Source: Lingula anatina
Taxonomy: Eukaryota; Brachiopoda; Lingulata; Lingulida; Lingulidae
Direction: 5' to 3'
Assembly (NCBI RefSeq): GCF_001039355.2
Contig: NW_019774981.1
Location: forward strand, 7,712 to 71,711
DNA length: 64,000 nucleotides
Below the pieces are notes generated by a model. It saw only the letters and a list, made by a program, of their open reading frames with translations, made no database searches and had not been told where the DNA came from. Shown in pieces: positions 1-10,694 of the stretch (the first letter of the stretch is position 1; every line of letters begins with the position of its first letter). The position numbers and the translations under genes are program-made.

Positions 1-591
1 TGTAACGGGGTAAATATAGTGCCGGTGTGCATAAACCGGGGTAACGTCGGGGGGAAAAGAAACATGGCGGCGTAGCAGACGCTGAGCAGCTTGTGCACTG
101 CTTAGTAGCTTATATATCGTTAACCTATTAAATTTATGAAAAAGAAAGCACAGCGTTGTTGTACTGGATTGCTGAGGAAGTGCACCGCTACACATACGAA
201 ATATACTCCCTTCCTCCAAATGCTGTTTACATTCATAAAGTCAGTTTCTCTATCACACTAACGTGATGGCTACCAGTGATCGAGCGACTGACGTGGTCAA
301 TGTAAGCATGCAAGTACCTCACAACATTAATAACCCATTTATAAGGAAAGACGTTTTTAATCTCCAGCGAATACATTTATTTATCAGATCTATTTGTATA
401 TGAAATAATAATCGGCCCTGAAAAGGGTGAATTTTTCAACACGGAGTGCCGGAGTATAGAATGATTTAAGTGCTCTTTTCTCTGTTTTGAGATGCCCCCT
501 ACCAGTATACCGCAGAGCTTGTTCAGCTTGTTTAATCATTCTTGCCATCTTGTTACTCTAAGTCGGATTTTTCGTGCATAAATCGGTATTT
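1..591. other. Sequence downstream of the CUB/LDLa gene
   Basis: No coding exon is recognisable here. It lies 3' of the minus-strand CUB/LDLa gene. A minus-strand AATAAA at 376-381 is a plausible polyadenylation signal about 210 bp past that gene's stop. The stretch near 470-550 resembles 1515-1590 inside the gene's last intron, which suggests a dispersed degenerate repeat. Confidence 0.4.
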
Positions 592-1254
592 CTAGTCGTC
601 ATTTTGATAATAGTTCGTGAGAGGATATTCCACTCTGTTGTCTACTGTCCTGAAAGATATTTCATTATATCCCGCCTTCTCCACCTCTTCATTTTCAATT
701 CTTTTCAAAAATGCCTTGTATTGTTTCCATTTGTAAAGGCGCCAAGCTCCGAGTATTACAAGAATTATAAACAAAGTCACTCCTATTATAACTCCAGATA
801 CTACGCCTGGATCTGCCTGGGGAACGGGATCGTTGGCAGAATCCTCTTCCGAATCTTCTGTAAGAGAGATAATAAAAGTGAAAATAAAACAAAAGGAGTA
901 AGGCGCAAATAACCCTCAACCAGGGTCACAGATTGATTTTTGACACTTTTGATTCACGGATCTCTTGCTCATTCTATGCAATTTGCTGTAGGCCTACATT
1001 CCAGTGAGAACTTGTGCACATAATTAACAGCATCAAATAGCTGGCTTATGGTAGAGAGAGCTAGCAGATCAAGATTGCATCGTGGCGGGCCAACTAACAC
1101 AATTATTACATATATCTCCAGCTAAAGGTTGATACTACGACCTGAGCCTTGGGACTTATGGACTATAAACAGACACATATGCTTTAGAAGTTTCAGTGCT
1201 ATACGAAAGGGAAATATAAAGATTGGCATTGATTAATTGATACTCTTTTTCATC

Positions 1255-1288
<34 letters not shown>

Positions 1289-3541
1289 AGAATACCTGCA
1301 ATACTAACCTGCACAGTTGGTTTCGTCCGAGAAATCGCCACACTGGTTTAATCCATTACACTTCACGTTCCCCCCAACACACTGTCCTCCTCCACACAAG
1401 AACTGGTCAGCTCTGCATGGTGCTAGAAGAAGAGAAGAGGGATGAAAAATGAAAAGAACGCTAATTGTTGCTTTGAGTGATAACTTTTCACAGGAGTGAA
1501 AGATAAAATATCAGTTTGTGTCCTTTTTGCTCTTTTGAGATGGCCCCGTATTCCAGAGCTTGTTTGATTATTCATGAGATCTTGCTCGCACATGTCCCAA
1601 CATAACTTGTTGCTAATACAACAAATTTTTAGCAACCACGCCTGCCGTCTAATATTCAGCTTTTTTTCTGTGGGGAATGTATCCTATTCCTTACGGCACT
1701 TTTAAAACTTTTTAAGCTGGACAGATTTGCGGTTAGTAACAACCTCTACCCACAACAGTCTGATGAAGGCCTACATGTACATCCCACCTTGTTTTATAAT
1801 TATCAAATATGATCCGACTACCAAGCTAATAAACATTTGGATAGATATGGATTTATAATGTACTCTGTAGCTAGAGATTTTAAAATGACACTCCGATCTA
1901 CTTGAGTTATTGTTTCATATCGGCGTGCTTGCTTTTAAATAAAACTTTATTGTTCCTTTTACTATTTCATTATTCCAATTCTCATCAGTAGTGTATTGAA
2001 TTATTATGATGAAAAAATCATATCTTATCATTATATCTTTATTCTCTCATATCACCATGTCTCAACAACGGGTTGTCTCGTAATTAAGGTGATGGGAACA
2101 GGCGTAGCCATTGAGGGTGTGACTCTAGACTGAGAGAAAAAAGGATTAGTGTTTACATATTACACTGTATTTTTAATGCTTTATTTACTCTTGATGCGTC
2201 ATCATCGGTCGCACTCTCTCTGAGAGGCCAGTTGGGTGCAGTGATGACGTCTTTTTTTTTTCAAAAGCTCTCGCTGTAAGTAAATCTGCACAAAACACAA
2301 TGTGCATTTGATATCCACATTATCCTTATTCGAGCAAAACAACAACAAAGTTTTAATCGGACGGTGAATAACACAATATTACGGTAAAGGTTTTAATGCT
2401 TAGCTGTTACAGCTAGGAATTATCATGCCCGAAAACTGCGCACATTGCAGAAAATAAAAATAAATAAATAAATAAATAAAAATGTAAACATGAGAGAGCC
2501 TCCTTAAGAGTTATATCACAAATAAATCTTTCTCGTTTAAAACATCCCTGTCACAATGTTTTCACTTCTTTTTTAGAAGCTTCGTCGTCGCTTAACAACA
2601 CAGTTTACTCATCGTTTTCATTTTTATAAGAAACTTGATTCCCGTCAAATAAATATATAAATAAATATATAAACACATAAAAATACTACCTTGATAATAG
2701 GCCGTGAACAGTAGACTGAAACCCCTATCAACACCAGAGGAGTCTGTTCTGAAATGCACAGTCACGGACGTTGAGGAGGTAAGGAAATACAAGCCACTTC
2801 TACGGCCACACAGCGGTGCTGTCGGTATAACCGGGCTTGCGACGCTATTACCATTGTGAAGAGTCAAATTATCAAATTTACATTGCCCGTCCGTGCTTTC
2901 CTCTATCTCAAATCTCTGCAGGACCAGTATGAGTCCAACGCCCCCCGTGGCTGTTGCGGTGAAGACGCAGTTCATGTTGTTGTCGTACGTTAACGCGGTG
3001 CTCGCCTCTATTCGCCCTTCTGCTGCCTGTACGTGACCGTAACATGTTTCCGTTAAGTAGTACACTGAATAAATAATAATGATAATGAATAAAGACCGAT
3101 TCAGGTAACACTGCAATATAGGTAAGAAAATATGTTGTGTTGTTTCGTTGCTATGGAGAATACGTCATAGACGCGTTTTCTGCTGGTAGGCTTATATATC
3201 ATGGTGTGGGGATAACGTTATTATTCTGATTAATCACGAGACAGAGAGTATAAACAGTTAACGTTGAAATAATGATCACTTTATTACATTAACTTAGCTA
3301 AAGACTACTTTGTTTAGACAAAATACAAAAAATAGCAATGTGTCATGGCTTCAGATATTGTTCTTATTTTATTTATTTAACTATTTTGGAACTATTGTAG
3401 CCTGTCAATATATAAAATGAACTTACCAGAATCTGAGTCCAGACCTTTAACATATCCAAACGTATAGAGAACAGCGACGAAAAAACAAGAGGGCAATCCA
3501 CCCGTCTGTTGCAAACCGCCCCAGCAACCGTTCAAATACAT
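592..3541 (-). CDS. Single-pass membrane protein with one CUB and one LDLa domain
   Basis: Four exons join in frame: 3427-3541, 2690-3022, 1309-1422 and 592-857 (828 bp, 275 residues). Exon 1 gives the start codon and a hydrophobic signal peptide. Exon 2 (about residues 39-149) is a CUB domain with paired cysteines and the FDNLTLHNG strand. Exon 3 (about 150-187) is an LDL-receptor class A module with its six cysteines and the acidic end [10 protein letters not shown]. Exon 4 carries an acidic stalk, a transmembrane helix (about 206-226) and a basic-then-tyrosine-rich tail ending NYYQNDD. All introns are phase 1, typical of shuffled extracellular modules. The CUB-LDLa-TM order recalls NETO/SOL-type auxiliary subunits of glutamate receptors, but those have two or more CUB domains, so function is uncertain. 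The acceptor of the CUB exon was chosen by reading phase. Confidence 0.8.
1257..1288. repeat. (CT)n microsatellite
   Basis: An almost pure CT run lies just past the LDLa exon donor of the CUB/LDLa gene, within its last intron. Confidence 0.95.
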
Positions 3542-3983
3542 TGTTTACAACGTTCTGTAAAATACGACCCAAGACTTGTGATCATAATTACTTATAAAAA
3601 TCTCTTAATTCACGGAATCCAGTAGTTTATTCTCCGGCTGCAGCCATTTCCGAACTAGGTGAGAGACGGACGACCTGACATCCCTGACGCAGTTTTCAGT
3701 TTCTTCTCTTCTTTATACGGGCTAACACGCTTGGATTGAAATCTCCTCTCTGGTCTGATTTTTAGACATGAAAATCTGTCAATAGCGGCAATTAAGCCGT
3801 CTCCCGTGTGATTACAGCACTCCAAATCCACCTATTGACACGGATAGATAAGGCAGTCGGCACGGAGAGCTGTACACAGTGACGCTTATCACTGGATTAG
3901 TGTAGGGAGCATCGATTGCGTTAGAGAAGATTGGATTCTGTTCTAACCATCAATAAAAACTACTTGAAGAATAGCCTTGAAGG

Positions 3984-3986
<3 letters not shown>

Positions 3987-4025
<39 letters not shown>

Positions 4026-4041
4026 GAGAGAGAGAGACAGA
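3987..4041. repeat. (CT)n/(AG)n palindromic microsatellite
   Basis: A CT run is followed after CACA by an AG run. The two halves are complementary, so either strand could fold back on itself. Confidence 0.9.
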
Positions 4042-4639
4042 GACCCACAAGAGTGCGTTCGGGTATAATCATGCTTTTACGCCATATTCGGCTAAAACTT
4101 AGTTATGTGCTAAAAATTAAAGAAACGCTCACTATAGACCTTTTAATAATCAGGCCTATGACGTTTCCAGTATTGAGAAGTAACGAATGCTGGCCACAAA
4201 AAATTTAGGCCCACCACCAATGCAGGTGTACCCTTTCGCAAAGAGCAGATCCAACACGGCCAGATTTGTTTAAATAAAGAACAGAAAACTGTAGATATCA
4301 AAATGATTAATATTTACTTTAAACACTATTTCATCTTAGTTTATCTCGTAGAAATTATTTATCAATGCTTAAAGATAAAAACAAAAGATATCTGTAGAAT
4401 CGATTATATGTTTATTGAATTAGCAGGCAGAAAGATGGCATTTATTTATACAGTACAAAATAATATCAATGATTTTAAAATTAACCTTCGAAGCGATAGT
4501 GAATAGTTCCACAGAATGTGTGACGGATAGATGAAGGTTTCAATAAGTCTATATCGTATCATTTAATAAACAAAAAATGGTATTTGTATACAATAGGCAA
4601 TGGTAACGAGCCCAAGGCATATTCTTTCTCTATTTACTT

Positions 4640-5240
4640 TTGTTATTCTCTAAAACGAAAAAAAAACCTGTAAATTTTTACAGGTGTGTAATTGAAAGCA
4701 TTCTAGCGTACGGAATTATAATATGGTATAGCGGAACAGCTGGGGAGGAAAGGAAGAAATTAACAAACGTGAAAACTGCAAGCAGGATTATCGGGCAGGA
4801 TCTCCCCAAGCTGGATGATACTTTTAAAGACAGGGTGCAGAAAAGAATTGTCAACACCATGAAAGACTCTTTCCATCCTGCATCATCTCTTTTTACGTTT
4901 TTACCAAGCAACAGTAGACTTTTAACTTTTAAAGGCAGTAAACGCTTTTAAAGACAGGGTGCAGAAAAGAATTGTCAACACCATGAAAGACTCTTTCCAT
5001 CCTGCATCATCTCTTTTTACGTTTTTACCAAGCAACAGTAGACTTTTAACTTTTAAAGGCAGTAAACGCTTTTTAAACATCTTTTATCCAAGTGCAGTGA
5101 CGCATTTTAATTTGATCTCAAAACTAAATTCTTAATTAATTTATTTATTGTATTATTTTATTATTTTACTCTGTATATTGCTCCAAAAGGAAAATGATTT
5201 CCGATTTTTATAATTGGCTAAATAAACTCTTATCTTATCT
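4640..5240 (+). mobile_element. Fragment of a non-LTR retrotransposon (CR1/L2/Rex1-like), 3' end
   Basis: The frame from 4640 encodes the C-terminal end of a LINE reverse transcriptase: FYRCVIESILAYG, then KTASRIIGQDLP, then HPAS...FTFLPS. Past an internal duplication it resumes with RFLNIFYPSAV before a stop near 5132. These are the usual closing motifs of CR1/L2/Rex1-type open reading frames. The 3' end near 5220-5240 has the repeated TCTTATCTTA tail common in this group. No endonuclease or polymerase core is present, so it is a 5'-truncated dead copy. A 124 bp direct duplication (units from 4821 and 4945) lies inside the coding part. Confidence 0.75.
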
Positions 5241-7036
5241 TAAAAAGAAATGAAAATTTAACAAGTTTTCTCCGACATAAAGCTGCATATCACCCTGCTA
5301 TTTCTGAAGAACGGAATTCAGGATTGCCATTAGTATTATTCTGGATTAATAAGAGGCAATGCGTATGAAATCACCTTTTTTTTCAGCATGTGAAAATGAA
5401 CATATCAGCAACGCGTGAAATTGTTTTTGAGTTTACTCAAAATATTTTCTTCCTATATATGCGAAAGTACTGGGTACACCGTTTGCCTGCGTACTCGAGA
5501 CGTAAACGACGTCGGTATAACGAAACATAGTGCTGTACGATACGAGTGTGACAGTACTTTTACCTGAACAATGTTCAAAATGGGACAAGTGACCACATCG
5601 GTTGCAAAAGTCATTCATTCATTCAATATAAAATCTTGAGTTTAAATACGACTTTGATCTGATTTATATATCATATAAATAGCTTACATATATAGGCAAA
5701 TCGATTGGTCGAGCGGTTTGAACTTATTGGGTTAACACCATAACCGACATGCTCAATATTCACATTCCCGATGATTTGATGTTCAGGGGGGTCATCCCCC
5801 TCCCCCAACAAACATCGAGGTTCAAATAACCTCTTGTTTACTTACGTAAGTTTTCCGATCAATCATATTTTAGTATTCAACTGTTTGCAGTTGGTTGCTT
5901 GGTAGTCTCAAAGAGATGGTAATACACAAGGCAGTGTTAAAAAGATTTATCTAAATTTTAGAAAGCGCCATGCCATCAACCCTAATTTCCCCACGTTAAT
6001 CCAACACTGCCTGTAAAGCAGCTTCTAAATCAGCAATTTATGAACCAAATCATGAACAAACGTAGCCAAATGTATAGAATTTCTTGACTTTTTCACTCTT
6101 GGAGTGCATTACTATGCGGTTTTGTAACATTTCCTGCTACACTGAAGGAGTTACAGTATCCAAAAATTTTCAACTTTTATCAACACAGAAAGACAAAACC
6201 TTATTCTGGCCATTCACTGATCTAGAGCATGACACTGTGAAACAACTATCAGTATATAATTCCAGTTGCACACTATCCTGACAAACTACACGTGGTACAT
6301 GTATAACAGGGCAAATAATGGTAAATCTTTCATGGTAACATAATGATATTGTACCATATTATTTGTATAAATATCCCGTAAAGAATAAGTTGCTTATTGC
6401 ATCTAAATAACTGTTATAAATCTCATTTGGTATGCCAGCAAATGTGGAAGTGAAAGTGAGAGAAAGAAACAAACCGCTCCCTCAGTCATCACTAAAAAGT
6501 TTAGTGCAATTACAGTTTTTGACAAATTTTCACACCTAGGGATTAGATCCAGAATTCTCTTCTTTACTGTAGCTGTCACTTTTATGCAGCCATCAGTACA
6601 GTATTACACAAAGTAATTTGTTAGCTAAGCAACAGCCCACTATACGAAAGCTACTGCAAATTGGTCTCATATAATGAGAACAAATGTCCCTCAATAAAAT
6701 GCTGTTTAATACAACATGTACAGCATACACCAACAAATGGTCCAATGTTGCCACTGAGGGTCACAATCATAAAAGGAAATCTTAAATTATTTTTGCTGCT
6801 TGGTTTAAAGACCATATTCCCAATAAAGAAGTAAGGCAGGCATCTTTTTATATCAAAAGGACATTTCATCAAACAGGACCCATATTTTAAGAGATTCACC
6901 ATTTGGAGGCTCCTAGGATTGTGTCTGCTATATCCTTCTGGGTTAAAATATGGCGGACCTAGCATTTTGACAGTTTGGCTGATTTGACAGTTAGACCCCA
7001 TTTTTATAATTAACTTGTTGGAAAACCGCATGTATC

Positions 7037-9390
7037 TCAGTCATCACTGGGTTTCATGAATTCTTTTTTACTCTTTTTTCTTTTTACAGAGTCTCTTTCC
7101 TCTTGTTCATCATCTTTTGCTGATGATCTTTGACGCTTTTTGGTAAATTTTTTTGCTATTGTACCCACAAGCGATTCATATCTGTAAGAGAAAATGAAGA
7201 CAAAAATAAATAGAGGAAAAATTCAAACTTTTTTCACTTGCTCACAAAAATTGTATGCTTCTAAAGTATACCCTTTTAAAGGTACAAAACAAGATTTTTC
7301 CATTTTTCTCAAGTCAAAAATGTAAAAAATATGATACTGTAAGAATTATCCATAATCATTGCCCACATTATACAGTATAAAATATGTAAACATTTATATG
7401 TCTATGTCCATTATAACATCCAGTAACACTATGGTCAAACTAATCTTAAGTAAATACACATACACATACATTCTTACCATAATAACATAACAATGTAAAG
7501 AATGGAAAGAGGCCTTTTATACTTCCATTTTATATTTATGTTTTCATGTACAAATAGCAATCTTAGATTAACTTTATGTACTACATCATCACCATCTCTA
7601 TGGTGTATTTGCTGCAATATATGTTCTTCATATAACTTCATATAACTGGTGGTGTATCATAAGCAATATACTACCACTGACCTATTTGCCATTTCTTCAT
7701 CATCCACACTGTTCATTTTTTCTCTCTCTTCTGAAGCTGCCAGCTCTCCTTCTGTCTCTAGCCTCTTCACTAACTTCTACAAACAAGAACATAAGACAGA
7801 AATGAGAAAAATATGGACCTGATGAGTTTTAAGCTCTTAATTTACAAATTTCTGAAGATTTTGAGGTTAAATCTGGGAAATATGAGAGGGGCAGTTCTAT
7901 ATGATGTGACTGTAGGGCTTCAAATACCAATTTGAACAAAAAAAGTCTATAGATTGATCCCTTGGGCAAGCAAGGTCTAAGAATCTACCCAACCAAAGCA
8001 TAAAACAGTGGCCAGTAACTGATTAAAAATTGCAAAATTTCACTGACCTAGCTGGCTTCAATTTCACTGGTATTTGCCATAGGCCAATGTTAATGTCACA
8101 GATTGAGGTACCTTAGGCATCCTTTGTTGCCCTTCCAACATCCTATCATAAACTGTTTTTATGCTACTTACTTCTAATTCTGGATTAAACCCTTTGAATG
8201 ACATTCTACCAAATTTTAAGTCTTCTATTGGTACTAGGCTTGGTTCCGTGACAAAGTTATTTCTGTAAATAAGGTAAAATGATGCAAGAAAAGTGCATCA
8301 TACAAATGACAGGCGCATGGTGACAGATCTAATTAATTTTGTAATTTGCACTTTAACATTTCTTTCATAGCCTGTCAGGTCACATCATACTCTTTCATAA
8401 ACTTATTAACCAGTACCATGGGGTCAGTTCAACTTAGAAATCAAATTGTACAGTACATTATATTTGCCATACAAAGGCAACTTCACATTGCAGAACTGAA
8501 GGTAACTATATAAAGGTAATTTTAATCATAAGAGCGATATTCTATTCTGTGCCTGGTGCATTGGGAAACAAGGCAGCAAAGCTGTCAAATGTACAGACAA
8601 AAAACAGAAAATAAAGATGCAAAAAAGGTCATTTTGTCAATTTTGATGCAATAATAAATAATGCTTATAATAGCACTGTCAGTCAACACTGAATTTTAAT
8701 CATGCACAACAGGTAACATGGTCAATAACAGGAGCGGACCCAGAGATATTTTCTGACAGTATTACAAAGTATCTATGTTGATCCATCCTCCATTTTGATG
8801 GTGTTCCAACAGAAAAAAATAGATACCAGTCAATATAAACTAATAACCTGACTGTCTTCCGGAAGACCCAGAAGATGGTCTCAATCCACCCCTTCAATAA
8901 GATTACAGTTTCAGGACCATGAGCGTTCAAATTCACATTATGAAAGTCTCAATATTTGAAAAATGATGACAGTGCATAAAATAATATTACATAATGTTTA
9001 AAGACATAAAAAACAATATAACTGCTTATGTAGAAATACAGAAAATGTGCAGAGCCCCAGGCAGATGACAGCCTGCCTGGGGCTAAAAGTCACAAATGCA
9101 AGTGTTTGAGAAAAAATTATAAAGGAAAACAACAAAACTAGAAAAGCACTTTGAGAGTGCAGACCTCTGCCAAGGCAGCAATTGTTGATTATTNTGAAGG
9201 TTAACACGGGGTGCGCACATGCTGTAAGTTTTAGATATTTCTATCGAGTATGAACAATTCAGAAATAGCCTGTCTATTAAGATGTTGTTAATCATTATAA
9301 TTATCGCAATGAAAATACCTTCATCTGAAGTAAATTCTTTGAAAGCTTGGTCTTCGAGGAAGACCCATGTGGACCTGCCATCTTTACCAT
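7037..9390 (-). CDS. MPHOSPH6: M-phase phosphoprotein 6 (exosome cofactor), one exon missing
   Basis: Exons found: 9319-9390 (start, MVKMAGPHG...KTKLSKNLLQMK), 8172-8262 (contains FGRMSFKGFNPELE), 7682-7776 (acidic, ends DDEEMANR) and 7037-7181 (YESLVGTIAKKF..., lysine-rich tail, stop). All match MPHOSPH6, a small RNA-binding protein that links the nuclear exosome with MTR4 for 3' processing of 5.8S rRNA. Junctions among the last three exons are phase-consistent. Exon 1 ends in phase 0 and joined directly to 8262 it would hit a stop at once, so an exon of about 40 codons (the FMQRGL...HWYLDLPEL segment of the human protein) should lie between 8262 and 9319. I could not find it on this strand; the gap holds an ambiguous base at 9194. 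Start and reading frame are otherwise secure. Confidence 0.88.
9053..9084. repeat. Perfect 12 bp inverted repeat (hairpin)
   Basis: AGCCCCAGGCAG at 9053-9064 and its exact reverse complement at 9073-9084 flank an 8-base loop. It is GC-rich in an AT-rich intron of MPHOSPH6 and lies where the missing exon is expected. Confidence 0.85.
9137..9178 (-). mobile_element. End fragment of a CCGCCAAGG-type miniature element
   Basis: The stretch from ACTAGAAAAGCAC to CTGCCAAGGC matches, in reverse complement, the right end of the element at 57401-57682 (CCTTGGCGGA...GTGCTTTTCTAGT) with a few changes. Only one terminus is visible here. Confidence 0.6.
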
Positions 9391-10349
9391 CTACGTAATT
9401 AGGTCAAGTTATTATTAGCACAACTGACCTAGAAATTTCATTTCTATCGTGCGAGCAAATGCTCGTATCTCCAGCAGTGGATTTGTGAGCAATATTTCAC
9501 TTATATGCGTACTCAGACACTTCAATTTTACATGTGTCGAAGATGCGAAACAGTCCTCTGAAGATGTGGGATTTCTGTGCCAAGGTCCTGACTCAGTGGT
9601 CCTGACTAGTCTGGTATATTTCAAAGACATGTGTTCGGTTTTGCAGCGTCGGTCAAGATGTTGCCGCGAAAATTGCTAATTTCGTTTTTAATCGGTTTTA
9701 TATACTGTATATCTGGTACTGTATATAGCATGGTCAACATATATATACGTGTCCATGATCGTGGGACTAGAGTTTAAGAATTAAGCTGTGTTGAACATTG
9801 AAGCAGTACGTCTTTACATATACATGTAGTTATTCGGCATTAAATTTGTAAACCAGATATTCACGATATTTAAGTCCCTGCACAACTGAACTTTAAGCAT
9901 GAATAAGATCTATAGATCCCCGCAAATAAATGAACCCCACCTCTGCAGAGAAGACTTTGGGTGAAAGCTGAGATCTTTGGGATCTTGTGTTTGCACATCA
10001 TTATGAGCAGGTAGATTTTATGTCTTTTATGTTATTCAGATGCCAACAGCCCCATCTTCTTTAATGAAGAAAAAAAGGAGTGAAGATTTATAATCCGCAT
10101 TATAAAGCATGGCTAAGGAAATACATATAACTCTGTTGAAGGTAATGTTGTGCTGTACATGTATATACAAAGCAAACATGTAATGTAAGGCACTATCTGA
10201 CACTACAACCAGAAAAAAATGCATGTTTTAATTTATAGCATGTTGCATATATAATAAGCTTACAGAAACGGGGGGGGGGGCATTTTATGTAACAATCATG
10301 TGTGTGTTATGATGGGATATGAACTCCAAATCTTACACGATATCTATAG
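9391..10349. promoter_or_regulatory. Divergent intergenic region between MPHOSPH6 and TDRD12
   Basis: MPHOSPH6 starts leftward at 9390 and the first recognised TDRD12 exon runs rightward from 10664, so both promoters, and the undetected first TDRD12 exon, should lie here. No core promoter motif was clear enough to name. The inference rests on gene orientation only. Confidence 0.35.
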
Positions 10350-10694
10350 ATGGAAGGCCTGCACCATATGTGTGGTACAGGGAAGCATGTGGCATGATAT
10401 GACATCAAATAACAGGATATGATATATGAGTAACATGACATAACACAATTTTTAGGTGGAAGACCTGCACCTTGTGTGGTACAGGGATGCAAGTGGCATG
10501 ATATGACATCAAATAACAGGATATGATATATGAGTAACATGACATAACACAATTTATAGGTGGAAGACCTGCACCTTGTGTGGTACAGGGAAGCAAGTGG
10601 CATGATATGACATCAAATAACTCGATATAATATATGAGTAACAGAACATAACACAATTTGTAGGTGGAAGACCTGCACCATGTGTGGTACAGAG
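10350..10694 (+). repeat. 104-106 bp tandem repeat containing copies of an exon start
   Basis: Four copies of a unit begin at 10350, 10456, 10560 and 10664. Each holds a TAG acceptor-like end followed by GTGGAAGACCTGCACC or a close variant. The fourth copy is the true start of the first recognised TDRD12 exon; the other three lie in the intron or upstream sequence. Similarity to the true exon ends about 33 bases into it. Confidence 0.9.

Larger units (their letters stand above)
3542..7036. other. Intergenic region between the CUB/LDLa gene and MPHOSPH6
   Basis: The two flanking genes are both on the minus strand. Apart from the LINE fragment at 4640-5240 and a CT/AG microsatellite near 3989-4041, I see no conserved exon. 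Open frames here are short and of simple composition. The part nearest 7036 is probably MPHOSPH6 3' untranslated sequence. Confidence 0.5.

Noticed and set aside
9415-9630. Minus-strand frame ending near MKFL as an MPHOSPH6 exon
   Set aside because: It lies upstream of the true start exon (9319-9390), which matches the family start KTKLSKNLLQMK.
9658-9776. ATG frame beginning MLPRKLLIS as the TDRD12 start
   Set aside because: The frame has no resemblance to the first Tudor strand and no donor in the phase needed to join exon 10664.
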